Of a DNA stretch of 19,443 nucleotides, positions 7,001-15,206 are shown in pieces. A model generated the notes under the pieces. The model was not told where the DNA came from and ran no database searches. It saw only the letters and a program-made list of their open reading frames with translations. The translations under genes were made by a program, and so were the position numbers. The stretch covers positions 1-19,443 of the forward strand of contig JBDTMC010000100.1 of assembly GCA_039934475.1 (NCBI GenBank), in the 5' to 3' direction. How positions within the stretch are numbered: position 1 is the stretch's first letter; each line of letters opens with the position of its first letter. This DNA is from JBDTMC01 sp039934475. GTDB taxonomy: Bacteria > Acidobacteriota > Terriglobia > Bryobacterales > Bryobacteraceae.

Positions 7001-8748
7001 GGTGTAATGATGCCGCGACCCTCTTTGAACGTCACGTAGCGGTTGGCAGGAACCTTTTCGGAGCGGTCCACTGCGCTGCTGGGCCCCGGCCATTTTACCT
7101 CGACCCAGTCCAATGTGCGCGCCTGACCGATACCTAGAATGATTCGGGGATCGTGACTGGAGAGAAAGCTCCCTCCGCCAGTCACCAGACGAGAGCGGAC
7201 AACACCGGCGGCTGACCATCGGATGATCGCCCCAACGGCGGCTGGGTTTGACCGCGTAGCTGCCAGCCTTAAGCCCAGCCAGTTCCCGCGTGACGCGGCG
7301 GTGTTGAGAAGCAGCAGCGGAGCTTCTCCATTCATCCCGACGACAGCGTCCAGAAAGCCATCATTGTTCAGGTCGCCCACGGCAAGCCCGCGTGCCGGAT
7401 AACTCTTCTGAAACGGTTCGCCAGCCGCCGCTGTGACGTTCGCCAACCGTCCATTCCCTTCGTTGTGGAAGAGAAGGAGGGGTTCGCGATATTGCACCAG
7501 CTTCATTCGCTGATTCACCATGTCATCGGGATGCCCGTTGGCGAGGATAAGGTCCGGCCGCCCGTCGTTATCGTAATCGAAGAATCGCAGACCCCAGCCG
7601 CTTAGCAGGCGCGTTGCCTGGCCGATGCCAGTGGTGGGACTGACGTCGGTAAACATCGCACCCTTCTCGTTGTGATACAACGAAAAGGTCTCCTGGTCGA
7701 TGTTGGCGACAAACAGGTCCTGCCAGCCATCGCCGTCAATATCCGCTGCGTCCACGCCCATTCCCGAACGCGGCTTACCGTCCTGGCTGTAAGCGACCGA
7801 GAGTTCCAGGGCCCGCTCCTCAAACACCTTGCCCTTCCGATTCACGAACAAGAAGTTCTCAACCGTATCGTTTGCTTGAAAGACATCCATGTAGCCGTCG
7901 TTATTGATGTCAGTAGCGACAACGCCCAACCCCTTCCCGGGATGACTCGTTATGCCGGTTTCCTCACTCACATCGGTGAACGTGCCGTCGCCGTTGTTGC
8001 GAAACAACCGGCTGGGTCGTGGATCGAGCACACGCGGGATACAGTAGAACGCTTTTGCAGGCGACGGCGCCGATTCGGTGCTGCCGCCATAGGCGAACTC
8101 CGCGGAGCAAACCTTGAGCGACGAGTAGTCGACAAACTCCGCGACGAAGAGGTCGAGACGGCCGTCGTTGTTGTAGTCGAACCAGAGAGCGCTGGTGGAC
8201 CACCCTGGCGCCGCGATGCCAGCCTTGGCGGTAACGTCTACGAATGTGCCGTTCCCGGTATTGCGGTAGAGGCGGCCGGAATCGTAGCCGGTGACAAACA
8301 GGTCGACATAGCCGTCTCCGTCGAAGTCGCCGGCGGCAACGCCCATGCCGAACCAGTCGGCACGAAGCCCGCTGCGCTCCGTAACATCGGTGAATGTGCC
8401 GTCTTTGTTGTTGTGATAGAGCCCGTGACTTATTGCGTGCGCTGGATGGAAGAAAGGACTGGGGCCGCTATTGACGAAGAACAGGTCCATCCAGCCGTCG
8501 TTGTCATAGTCGAAGACGGCTACGCCCGGGGAGAGCGTCTCTGGCAAATAGCGGTTTTCGGAGCGCCCGTTTTGATGGACCCACTCGATGTGGCTTTCCG
8601 TGGCAGGTACGGAACGGAAGAGTGCTGAACCGGCAGGGCGTGCGCTAAACAGAAGCGTGCCGGCAAGGCACATGCCCATCGCGCGCACGAGGAAGACTGC
8701 CGGAGCGGACCGCCGCTCCGGCAAAGACGAGTGGGGCGGATTTACCAA
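6997..8748 (-). CDS. CRTAC1-family protein: FG-GAP/VCBS repeats plus ASPIC/UnbV domain
   Basis: Seven calcium-binding-type repeats of the form D-x-[DN]-x-DG-x-x-D are visible at about residues 80-88, 141-149, 191-199, 280-288, 336-344, 391-399 and 459-467 (for example DYDNDGWMDLFF and GDFDGDGYVDLFV). The last 80 or so residues (GAIIRWSAAGVVRSRLVTGG, then WVEVKWPGP) are the ASPIC/UnbV domain. This is the CRTAC1 architecture, an extracytoplasmic beta-propeller of unknown biochemical role that is abundant in Acidobacteriota and Planctomycetota. The longest frame starts at TTG 8748, overlapping the TonB-receptor stop (TTGGTAA). Alternative starts are GTG 8688 and ATG 8679, both directly before the hydrophobic signal segment (CLAGTLLFSARPAGSA). 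A perfect hairpin at 8698-8723 would be coding if TTG 8748 is used, so a later start is quite possible. It is followed by the MFS gene with a 4-base overlap. Confidence 0.85.
   Translation of the reverse strand: MVNPPHSSLPERRSAPAVFLVRAMGMCLAGTLLFSARPAGSALFRSVPATESHIEWVHQNGRSENRYLPETLSPGVAVFDYDNDGWMDLFFVNSGPSPFFHPAHAISHGLYHNNKDGTFTDVTERSGLRADWFGMGVAAGDFDGDGYVDLFVTGYDSGRLYRNTGNGTFVDVTAKAGIAAPGWSTSALWFDYNNDGRLDLFVAEFVDYSSLKVCSAEFAYGGSTESAPSPAKAFYCIPRVLDPRPSRLFRNNGDGTFTDVSEETGITSHPGKGLGVVATDINNDGYMDVFQANDTVENFLFVNRKGKVFEERALELSVAYSQDGKPRSGMGVDAADIDGDGWQDLFVANIDQETFSLYHNEKGAMFTDVSPTTGIGQATRLLSGWGLRFFDYDNDGRPDLILANGHPDDMVNQRMKLVQYREPLLLFHNEGNGRLANVTAAAGEPFQKSYPARGLAVGDLNNDGFLDAVVGMNGEAPLLLLNTAASRGNWLGLRLAATRSNPAAVGAIIRWSAAGVVRSRLVTGGGSFLSSHDPRIILGIGQARTLDWVEVKWPGPSSAVDRSEKVPANRYVTFKEGRGIITP
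8698..8723 (-). promoter_or_regulatory. Perfect 11-bp stem-loop between the TonB-receptor and CRTAC1 genes
   Basis: TGCCGGAGCGG (8698-8708) and CCGCTCCGGCA (8713-8723) are perfectly complementary around a 4-base loop. In the minus-strand transcript the hairpin begins about 18 nt after the TonB-receptor stop and ends just before the ATG/GTG start candidates of CRTAC1. There is no U-run after it, so it is not a typical intrinsic terminator. An mRNA-stabilising, processing or translation-limiting structure is more likely. Confidence 0.6.
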
Positions 8749-11700
8749 TAGAACTTTAACGCTCCTTGCATTACGCGAGGCGGCACGCCTCCGGTGCCCA
8801 GTATCTGTCCGAATTGGCCACTGGTTACACTATTAACCGGTGCAGCGAAACTCGGCGTATTAAACACGTTAAACATCTCCCATCGGAACTGCAACCGGAA
8901 CCGCTCCGCGAACGCCCAGTTCTTACTGATGCCCGCGTCGCCCGTGGCGATGGAAGGCGCAAAGAACAGGGCTCGCGGCGTGTTTCCGAACGTCCCTGGG
9001 GCATTCACCTGGAACGCCGCAGTGTTGAAATAGTCATTCAACCAGGAGTTCTTATCCCCTTGCCGGGAGGTGAGCGCCTGGCCCGGCACATAGTCGGCTC
9101 GATCGCCTCCGATTTGCGATAACGATCGATTGCCGCCGGATCCGGGTCTGATGCCAAACGGATTCCCGCTCTGCATCCGCCAAATGCCACTGACCTGCCA
9201 CCCTCCGATTACGTTGCGGGCGATGGCATTCATGCCTTGCAATTTTGGCAGTTCCCAGACAAAGTTACTGATCCACACATGGGGTATGTTGAACGCTGCC
9301 CATCCGCGATTGTTCTTCAGGTTGAAAGGATCGAACACGCTGCCCGTGAACGCCAGAGTTCCAATGGAGGCCGAGTCCAGTGTCTTGGAATAGGTGTAGT
9401 TCGATTGGAACTGAAGGCCGCGCGAAAAACGCTTCTCAATGGTGAACTGGGCTGACTGGTAGTTAGATGTCGCGGCGGACTGCATCTCGAGAACCGACTG
9501 GAAATTTGTATAGGATCGGCCTCCCTGCAGGCCGTAGATTCCAGGATTGCGCTCGATAGCATTCACCAGATGGAACGCTTCGCTGCCGACGTAAGCGCCG
9601 CGGACCAGCCAGTTGGATGCCAGTTGATGCTCAATGGACACATTCCAACTCTGATTCCGCCCGAGTTTGAAATTCTGGTCCCAGCCGCCCTGGAAGAACA
9701 CCGGCGTCACGAAGCCCACGTTCCCATCGGGGGACGCGCCTGGGTCCGGAAATGGCGGGAATGGACTCTTGCGGCCTGTTGGCGCGTAGTTCGCCCAGGG
9801 ATGGTCAAACGGGATGACCCCCACGCCTGGATCGGTTGCATTGAAGTTAAATGTGGGACTGAACGGCGCTGTGTCCGCGGTGTGATTCCAGGACGAGTAG
9901 TCCACCGGAGCCGTGAAGATTCCAAAGGCGGCGCGGATGGACGTGTGCTTTAGGAACGAAGGCTGCCAGGCAACACCGATGCGCGGATCGAAATAGCCTT
10001 TGCCGCTTGGCAGTCCGGCATCGGAAACCCCTGGATCACCGGGGAATAGCAGCCCGGCCGGGGCGTTCTTGTACCGTTGGCTCTGCTGGCCGGGCGCCCA
10101 AACAGGAATACGTCCGCTGGATGGCACCGGGGCAAAGAACGGCTCCCAACGAATTCCAAGATTGAGTGTCAGGTTCGGCTTCACTTTAAACTGATCCTGA
10201 ACATAGGAACCGAATTGCGTGGCATGCAGCCGTTGGTACTCACCGCCACCTTGTATGTAATTGGACACTCGACCCGTCATGAAGTCTGACAGTTCATGGC
10301 CGGTGACGGACCCATCGAAACTGATGATGGGCAGGGCGAGCCAGTCAGTCGCCAAATCCCAATACTGCTTCATTACATCTACACCCGCGACTACCAAATG
10401 GCGGCCCTTGTTGATCGTTAGCGATTCGTTCACTCCAATGGTGTAGCGGCGGATGGCATTGTAGTTCTGCCCGATGCCGAAGGATCCGCCGACGAAGAGG
10501 CCTTCAATAGAGCACGGTGAGTTGGGCGGATCGACGACATCGATCAACTGCGAATAGCAGATCGATTTGCCGTCTTTGTCGCGCAACCCCGACACGCTGG
10601 TGGAATTCAGCCGCGTGTAGGAGAAAATGAGGCTATTCAGCACACTGGGTCGGGCGGTCCATAACCAACTGCCCGAATGATTCTGCCATCGCGATTCCCA
10701 GGATCGATCGGAGGTCAGCAAACTGAGAGCCTGGATGGGCTGGGCAAAATCGTTGAGGAACGTGCGGCCGGAAAACCTATGCTGCGCATTTGCGTAGTAG
10801 TCGCCGCGAGTCGTGAACTCGTGGTAATTCTGCTGGCTAGTGAATCCAACCACGGTGACTTTGCCTTGCGGATCGGTGGTACTCGGAAGGGATTGCGCGA
10901 TCTTCAGCGCCGCGGGGCTTAGCCGGCTAGCGGCGATCTTACCGTCAGGAATCGGCACGCCTGTGTCGGGATCTCTGATGGGCACTCCGAGGCCGCTGAA
11001 GTCGCCGTTGAGCATGGCGGTGGAAGGGACGAATGCCGTGGATCCGCCCACTTTACGACGCTCCGTGGTGCCCTGGTAGTTGCCGAAGACGAAGAGCTTG
11101 TCTTTGAGGATGGGACCGCCAATTGATCCACCGAACTGGTTTCGCTTGAGGTTGTCGCGTGTGGGCTGGAAGAAGTCCCGCGCATTCAGTTTCTCATTGC
11201 GCATGAACTCATATCCATTGCCGTGCCAGTGGTTGGTCCCCGATTTCGTAGCGATGCTGACTACGGCGCCAGGCGCAAAGCCATACTGGGCTTCGAAGTT
11301 GTTTCCCACTACGCGGAATTCCTGCGTCGCATCGGCATTGGGAAAAGGAGCCGCCAGTAGATGGTAATTGTCCATGTTCACGGCCCCGTCCAGCATGTAG
11401 AACGTGCTACCCTGGCGGCCGCCGTTCGAAGATGCTCCGGTTTCCGTGGGGAAGGTGGTGTAGCCCTGGAGCACGCCTGCTCCGGTCTTAAGCACATCCA
11501 CGGTTCCTGGCGTCAAGAGAACCAGCGATGCGGGATTGCGCCCATTCAGCGGCAGTTCGACGATGGACTTCTCCGTGATCACCTGGCCCAGCGCCGAGGA
11601 AGTGGTTTCCAGCAGCTCAGCGTCGGCTGACACGCGTACTTCATCACTCACCTGACCCACCGCGAGTGAGAAGTTCAAGGCCGCCTCCTGGTCAGCGGTG

Positions 11701-11993
11701 AGCGTGATTCCCGTCCGGGTCTCCGTTTTGAACCCGTCTTTCCTGACGGAAATCGAGTAGGAACCGATCTGCAGAAGCGGGATCACGTAGCTGCCCGAGT
11801 CTGTCGTAGACACGGACAGCTTCAAACCAGTTCCGTTATTCGTGGCCGTGATGGCAGCACCTGGAACTGCGGCGCCGGATGTATCTAGTACCAGCCCAGA
11901 GATGGAGGCACGACCGCCTTGACCCAAAAGCGATCCGGCACAAAACACAATGAGCGAGACGGCAGACAGTATTCGTAACCACCTGTTTTGCAT
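8742..11993 (-). CDS. Oar-like TonB-dependent outer-membrane receptor
   Basis: About 1083 residues, normal for the Oar-like receptors of Acidobacteriota. ATG 11993 is chosen over ATG 12029 because it directly precedes the signal peptide (MQNRWLRILSAVSLIVFCAG, then SLLGQ) and lies downstream of an AGGAG (12011-12007), although the spacing of 13 nt is long. Residues about 28-110 are a carboxypeptidase-regulatory-like beta-sandwich (ISGLVLDTSGAAVPGAAITA). The plug follows with the family-typical LPLNGRNPASLVLLTPG near residues 147-163. The rest is the 22-strand-type barrel, ending in an aromatic strand (ALKFYW). Such receptors import large ligands, often oligosaccharides, with TonB/ExbBD energy. 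No SusD-like partner is present, as usual in this phylum. It has a recognisable promoter and operator-like palindrome upstream, and runs directly into the CRTAC1 gene. Confidence 0.9.
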   Translation of the reverse strand: MQNRWLRILSAVSLIVFCAGSLLGQGGRASISGLVLDTSGAAVPGAAITATNNGTGLKLSVSTTDSGSYVIPLLQIGSYSISVRKDGFKTETRTGITLTADQEAALNFSLAVGQVSDEVRVSADAELLETTSSALGQVITEKSIVELPLNGRNPASLVLLTPGTVDVLKTGAGVLQGYTTFPTETGASSNGGRQGSTFYMLDGAVNMDNYHLLAAPFPNADATQEFRVVGNNFEAQYGFAPGAVVSIATKSGTNHWHGNGYEFMRNEKLNARDFFQPTRDNLKRNQFGGSIGGPILKDKLFVFGNYQGTTERRKVGGSTAFVPSTAMLNGDFSGLGVPIRDPDTGVPIPDGKIAASRLSPAALKIAQSLPSTTDPQGKVTVVGFTSQQNYHEFTTRGDYYANAQHRFSGRTFLNDFAQPIQALSLLTSDRSWESRWQNHSGSWLWTARPSVLNSLIFSYTRLNSTSVSGLRDKDGKSICYSQLIDVVDPPNSPCSIEGLFVGGSFGIGQNYNAIRRYTIGVNESLTINKGRHLVVAGVDVMKQYWDLATDWLALPIISFDGSVTGHELSDFMTGRVSNYIQGGGEYQRLHATQFGSYVQDQFKVKPNLTLNLGIRWEPFFAPVPSSGRIPVWAPGQQSQRYKNAPAGLLFPGDPGVSDAGLPSGKGYFDPRIGVAWQPSFLKHTSIRAAFGIFTAPVDYSSWNHTADTAPFSPTFNFNATDPGVGVIPFDHPWANYAPTGRKSPFPPFPDPGASPDGNVGFVTPVFFQGGWDQNFKLGRNQSWNVSIEHQLASNWLVRGAYVGSEAFHLVNAIERNPGIYGLQGGRSYTNFQSVLEMQSAATSNYQSAQFTIEKRFSRGLQFQSNYTYSKTLDSASIGTLAFTGSVFDPFNLKNNRGWAAFNIPHVWISNFVWELPKLQGMNAIARNVIGGWQVSGIWRMQSGNPFGIRPGSGGNRSLSQIGGDRADYVPGQALTSRQGDKNSWLNDYFNTAAFQVNAPGTFGNTPRALFFAPSIATGDAGISKNWAFAERFRLQFRWEMFNVFNTPSFAAPVNSVTSGQFGQILGTGGVPPRVMQGALKFYW

Positions 11994-12019
11994 AGTTCCC
12001 AGTTGACTCCTGAGAGGGA

Positions 12020-12048
12020 TTTGTACCATGTTCAGATTAGGGTGTCAA
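12020..12048 (-). promoter_or_regulatory. Sigma70-type promoter for the TonB-receptor gene
   Basis: Reading the minus strand, TTGACA (12048-12043) is followed after 17 bp by TACAAA (12025-12020). The -35 is perfect and the -10 matches TATAAT at four of six positions. The predicted transcription start is near 12013, about 20 nt before ATG 11993. The palindrome at 12050-12075 abuts the -35. Confidence 0.6.
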
Positions 12049-12049
12049 T

Positions 12050-12075
12050 CATTTTCGGAATCTTTTCCGAAAATG
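12050..12075. promoter_or_regulatory. Perfect 26-bp palindrome (CGGAA-N4-TTCCG operator, site A)
   Basis: The arms CATTTTCGGAA (12050-12060) and TTCCGAAAATG (12065-12075) are perfect reverse complements around TCTT. The core CGGAA-N4-TTCCG recurs at 15207-15220 and 16925-16938. It is centred about 49 bp upstream of the predicted start of TonB-receptor transcription, a position suited to an activator or to a repressor touching the -35. The binding protein is not encoded in the window. Confidence 0.65.
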
Positions 12076-12091
12076 GCGGGATCATGCTGAG

Positions 12092-12108
12092 GACGTAACA
12101 GACGTAAC
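12092..12108. repeat. Tandem direct repeat GACGTAAC upstream of the TonB-receptor operator
   Basis: Two copies of GACGTAAC (12092-12099 and 12101-12108) lie 9 bp apart, about 17 bp upstream of the palindrome. The spacing could suit a second, directly repeated regulator site, but two 8-bp copies can arise by chance. Confidence 0.3.
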
Positions 12109-12128
12109 GCCAGCGGGGTTCCAGGATA

Positions 12129-12148
12129 AAGCGAAATCCGTTCCGCTT
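12129..12148 (-). terminator. Possible hairpin at the 3' end of the TPR gene
   Basis: In the minus-strand transcript AAGCGGAA, loop CGGA and UUUCGCUU form an 8-bp stem with one G-U pair. It overlaps the TPR stop codon and is followed by only a short U-containing stretch. It could attenuate read-through into the TonB-receptor gene. The same bases also match the CGGAA-N4-TTCCG motif with one mismatch, so it may instead be a degenerate operator. Confidence 0.35.
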
Positions 12149-13064
12149 AGGGCGTGCGTTCCGTGGGCCGCTGTCGCTGGGCTTGTTGAATGCGGCGGAC
12201 CGCTGCGCTCTCGCGGTCGCGCTGCGCGGGGTCGCTTAGTTTGGTGTAAAGCCGTACCAGTGCAATGTGCGGAGCCAGTTCATCGGGGAAGCGCGCGGTA
12301 ACCTGCTCCAGCAGCCGCGTCGCTTCGCGAACGTTCCCATTCTTCTCTACAGCTAAGGCCAGCGCGAATTTGGAAGGAACGTCATCCGGGCTTAGACGAA
12401 GTGCCTCGCGTAGGGAGCGCACGGCTTCGGCGGAGTGTTCCGGCCCAGTCTGATCGAGAACCTTGCCCAGCGACAGATGGTATGAGACCGCACCCGGGTT
12501 CTGACGGATCGCGGCTCGATAAGACGCAGCAGCCGCGGGTAGATCCCCAAGAACGGCCTGGCAATTGCCGATGAAGAAAAGCGCGACATCGAGTTTCGGA
12601 TCCAGCTTAAGGGCGCTTTGAAATTCCCCGAGTGCAGTGGGGAAATTGTGGAGCGCCCAGTATGCCAAGCCCAGCTGGTGATGATACGCGGCCACCCCGT
12701 CGAAATCCGCTTTCACTGCACGCAAGAATTCGATGGCAACCGAATATCGCTTGTCTGCGATCAACGCGCCGGCGAGACCAACGGCGTAATCGGAGTTTTT
12801 CGGGCTCTGTTGGGCGGCGAGGCCGAACTGCTCGACAGCTTCGCCGAATCGCTTCCGCGCGACAAGGAGTGCGCCTAGTTCCGCGCGCGCCTCAGCGGCA
12901 TGATCTTCTCGCGAGATAGCGTCGCGAAGCAACTGCTCCGCCATTTCCGGCTTGCCGGCCCGGTTCAACTCCCGCGCCCGCTGAACCGTGTCTGGCTCAC
13001 CGGCGCACAGGCACGAAACAAGCAGCGTTAGCAGCGCCAACCCAGCTCTGACCATAGTCCGCAT
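12147..13064 (-). CDS. Secreted or lipid-anchored TPR-repeat protein
   Basis: The 305-residue product is almost entirely tetratricopeptide repeats. Clear units include AEARAELGALLVARKRFGEA, AYHHQLGLAYWALHNFPTAL, DVALFFIGNCQAVLGDLPAA and SKFALALAVEKNGNVREATR. TPR arrays are protein-binding scaffolds, so no reaction is expected. The N-terminus (MRTMVRAGLALLTLLVSC) is a signal sequence ending in LVSC, which fits a lipobox with C18 as the lipidated residue; cleavage by signal peptidase I after CAG is the alternative. It starts 20 bp downstream of the GH172 stop and probably belongs to the aldolase-GH172-TPR transcript. A weak GGGA upstream is the only candidate ribosome-binding site. TPR proteins often accompany CRTAC1 proteins in Acidobacteriota, which suits the gene two positions downstream. 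The C-terminus is a charged tail rich in Arg and Gln. Confidence 0.82.
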   Translation of the reverse strand: MRTMVRAGLALLTLLVSCLCAGEPDTVQRARELNRAGKPEMAEQLLRDAISREDHAAEARAELGALLVARKRFGEAVEQFGLAAQQSPKNSDYAVGLAGALIADKRYSVAIEFLRAVKADFDGVAAYHHQLGLAYWALHNFPTALGEFQSALKLDPKLDVALFFIGNCQAVLGDLPAAAASYRAAIRQNPGAVSYHLSLGKVLDQTGPEHSAEAVRSLREALRLSPDDVPSKFALALAVEKNGNVREATRLLEQVTARFPDELAPHIALVRLYTKLSDPAQRDRESAAVRRIQQAQRQRPTERTP

Positions 13065-13084
13065 CGCGATTCCCGACTTCGATG

Positions 13085-14209
13085 CTACTTCATTTCGGCG
13101 TCCTGCCCAGGGCCTCCCACTGCGACGAATTTTGGAATGCGCGATTCAACAGGAGGCAATTTCGGCAGCGGCACGTGCGGCTCTTTTTGGTACCAATAGG
13201 CGACAGAGAACAGATTGTCCGAGCGTAGATTGGCGTGTCCGTCTTCAATAGTCACTTTGATGCCTTTGCGAAACCGAACCGGCGCCTCCAAATGCCAACG
13301 GTAATGGGAGAAGCGCGACCCGGGCTCCCATTGATGGAACTCCGTCAAGCCGGTTAGCGGAAAGGAGTAGGTGGTGGAGAAGCCCCAGGCGCCGTTGAAA
13401 TAGTCTTCCCCGCCCGTTCCGTGAATGCGTGGATCAGGTTCCCCATCGATCCAAATCATCTCGTCGCCTTCGTTCCAACCGCCCCACTGATTCTGAAAGA
13501 CAGAGAAGGTGACGCCTATGAACTGCCCGTCGCCGCCAGCTTCCAACATCGAATAGTTTCCTTCGCCAGAGGTGTTTCGCCAGCGTGGGTCCTTCCGTGC
13601 CTCGGCAAAGTTGTTGCTGTAGAAGTTCCCTTTGTACCATCCCTTGCAGGGCGTGCATTGACGATACTGGGCGTGGAAATAGGCGGAGCCGGCCGGCAGG
13701 GCGGACAGCTTCACCCAATCGAAATTCCAATAGAAATCCGAGATGTCCTGCGACCCTTCGTTTGTTGCCGTAATGCGGCCCCTCTTCGCGAAGGGCATGG
13801 GGAAGTAGGCGTTGAGAGCCTTATCCGGCGCGACCACAAGCAGCGCGGATTGGAAGACAGTGTAGGTGCCCAGGCCGAGCCCAAAGAAGTCGCCGATGGG
13901 AGCTTCTACGCTCGGCTCTGTTTCGCCGTCCCAGTACATTCGAAGGACGACCTTTTTCAAGTGATAGGCTTCTCCCGTGGCCATTGTGAACCACAGGTGC
14001 CGGATCTCAGCCGGGCCTTGTTCGTCGAAGACAGTGAGTGTCTCACCGGCCTTCAAGGCGCGGTAATCGCCGTTGGCGCCTGAGCGATCGTAGCTTGAAG
14101 TACGTCTGGATTCGAAATCCGTTAGTTGCGGAAGGTGGCTGACGGAGAATTGGGCGTGAGCGGCCGCGGCGAAGGTAAACACGCCGGCGGCAGCGAGCGC
14201 ATATTTCAT
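13085..14209 (-). CDS. Secreted GH172 (DUF2961) family glycoside hydrolase
   Basis: A 374-residue protein with a clear Sec signal peptide (MKYALAAAGVFTFAAAAHAQ) and a good ribosome-binding site (AGGGAG, 5 nt before ATG 14209). The body carries DUF2961 hallmarks: GDFFGLGLG (about 106-114), AYFPMPF (134-140), and the signature WNEGDEMIWIDGE (245-257) followed by HGTGGEDYFNGAWGF (263-277). DUF2961 is now family GH172. Its characterised members are alpha-D-fructofuranosidase/difructose dianhydride I synthase-hydrolase and D-arabinofuranosidases. Those enzymes use two glutamates about 21 residues apart, and E247 and E268 fit that spacing here. GH172 enzymes are jelly-roll oligomers. The substrate is inferred to be a fructoside or D-arabinoside, in line with the GH32-like gene nearby. 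It lies 28 bp after the aldolase gene and 20 bp before the TPR gene, so they are probably co-transcribed. Confidence 0.85.
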   Translation of the reverse strand: MKYALAAAGVFTFAAAAHAQFSVSHLPQLTDFESRRTSSYDRSGANGDYRALKAGETLTVFDEQGPAEIRHLWFTMATGEAYHLKKVVLRMYWDGETEPSVEAPIGDFFGLGLGTYTVFQSALLVVAPDKALNAYFPMPFAKRGRITATNEGSQDISDFYWNFDWVKLSALPAGSAYFHAQYRQCTPCKGWYKGNFYSNNFAEARKDPRWRNTSGEGNYSMLEAGGDGQFIGVTFSVFQNQWGGWNEGDEMIWIDGEPDPRIHGTGGEDYFNGAWGFSTTYSFPLTGLTEFHQWEPGSRFSHYRWHLEAPVRFRKGIKVTIEDGHANLRSDNLFSVAYWYQKEPHVPLPKLPPVESRIPKFVAVGGPGQDAEMK

Positions 14210-14237
14210 TGGAACTCCCTAGGCGTGAAAATGCGTT

Positions 14238-15161
14238 TCAGTTCCCCGCCATGTTCTCAGAAAGCACTGCCGAAAGGAAACCAGCCGAACGCAGCGCCCC
14301 TTCAATCTGGGCGGCGTCTTCGTGTTCCGGCCAGCCGAACGGCGAACGGGGCTTGCCGGGGGCGCGGCCGAGCAATGACAACGCGTACTTCGTGCGACTG
14401 GGGAACAGCGGGCCTTCCAGGGTCCGCCACACCGGGACGATAGATCGGTGCAGTTCCAGCGCCCTGGCATGATTCCCCGCCTCGATGCACCGCATCATTT
14501 CCACGGTCTCCACGGGAAAGACGCTGGCAGTGCCGGAGATGGTTCCGTCGGCGCCCATCATCAACGATGGATACACCAGGTCGTCAATCGCCGAGTAGAT
14601 CCGGATGGTGCCCTTCAGGTTAGCCAGCAGATCGGCTAGTGCGTGGATGTTCGCCCCACTTTGCTTAACGCCGATGATGCGGGGGTTCTCACCACAGATC
14701 GTGCGAAGGGAATCGACCGCCACTTGTGCCCACGGGATAACGTTATAAATGATCAACGGCAGCCCGGTACCATCCGTGATGGAGCGATAGTATTCGGCCA
14801 GTACCCGCGTTTCCGTGGAGAAGTAGAAGGAGGGCGGAGGCACCTGAAGGCCGACTGCTCCTGCACGCAGGGCGGCATTTCCCAGCCGGACGGCCTCATG
14901 TGAGTTGTCCGCGATAACGCCGCCGATGACGGGTATGCGCCCGCCGACCGCGTCTGTCACAGCGACAACCGCGGTATACAAATCCTCTTCGCTCATACCC
15001 GCACCCTCGCCGGTGCTTCCCCCGACCACAATGCCGTTCACGCCGGCATCTAAGAGGAACGACGCCTCACGGGCCATCGCCGCCGCATCTACCGAGTCAT
15101 CTGGATTGAAGCAGGTGATCATCGGAGGAATCACCCCGCGCAGCTCTCGCAATTCGTGCAT
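14238..15161 (-). CDS. DHDPS/N-acetylneuraminate-lyase family aldolase
   Basis: A 307-residue cytoplasmic protein with the class I aldolase TIM barrel of the dihydrodipicolinate-synthase family. Visible landmarks are GGSTGEG (47-53, carboxylate-binding loop), IIYN (Y139, the catalytic tyrosine position) and IIGVKQSG with K166 as the Schiff-base lysine. The family includes DapA, N-acetylneuraminate lyase, 2-keto-3-deoxy-sugar-acid aldolases and related dehydratases. The setting, beside hydrolases and sugar/anion transporters and away from lysine genes, favours a catabolic 2-keto-3-deoxy-aldonate-type aldolase over DapA. The exact substrate cannot be read from the sequence. It is the first gene of the minus-strand run and has its own promoter. 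The predicted transcript begins only about 4 nt before ATG 15161 and no Shine-Dalgarno is present, so a leaderless message is likely. Confidence 0.85.
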   Translation of the reverse strand: MHELRELRGVIPPMITCFNPDDSVDAAAMAREASFLLDAGVNGIVVGGSTGEGAGMSEEDLYTAVVAVTDAVGGRIPVIGGVIADNSHEAVRLGNAALRAGAVGLQVPPPSFYFSTETRVLAEYYRSITDGTGLPLIIYNVIPWAQVAVDSLRTICGENPRIIGVKQSGANIHALADLLANLKGTIRIYSAIDDLVYPSLMMGADGTISGTASVFPVETVEMMRCIEAGNHARALELHRSIVPVWRTLEGPLFPSRTKYALSLLGRAPGKPRSPFGWPEHEDAAQIEGALRSAGFLSAVLSENMAGN

Positions 15162-15171
15162 GACGGATCAC

Positions 15172-15200
15172 ACAGTAGCACGACCCAGCAGTACTGTCAA
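15172..15200 (-). promoter_or_regulatory. Sigma70-type promoter for the aldolase-GH172-TPR genes
   Basis: On the minus strand, TTGACA (15200-15195), a 17-bp spacer and TACTGT (15177-15172) form a promoter closely parallel to that of the TonB-receptor gene. The predicted start near 15165 is almost at the ATG (15161). The operator-like motif begins 7 bp upstream of the -35. Confidence 0.6.
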
Positions 15201-15206
15201 TGATTT

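Noticed and set aside
7001..7219. Upstream extension of the MFS frame into the CRTAC1 gene
   Set aside because: The extra 73 codons are Arg/Ser-rich, lack MFS similarity and overlap a conserved ASPIC/UnbV domain in another frame.
7672..8628. 318-codon open frame on the + strand opposite the CRTAC1 gene
   Set aside because: It mirrors the repetitive DxDxDG codons of CRTAC1 (recurrent VVVV/VDV-type stretches) and has no start signal; a shadow frame.
14226..14240. TGAAA-N5-TTTCA inverted repeat between the aldolase and GH172 genes
   Set aside because: Arms of only 5 bp, overlapping the aldolase stop codon; too short to distinguish from chance.
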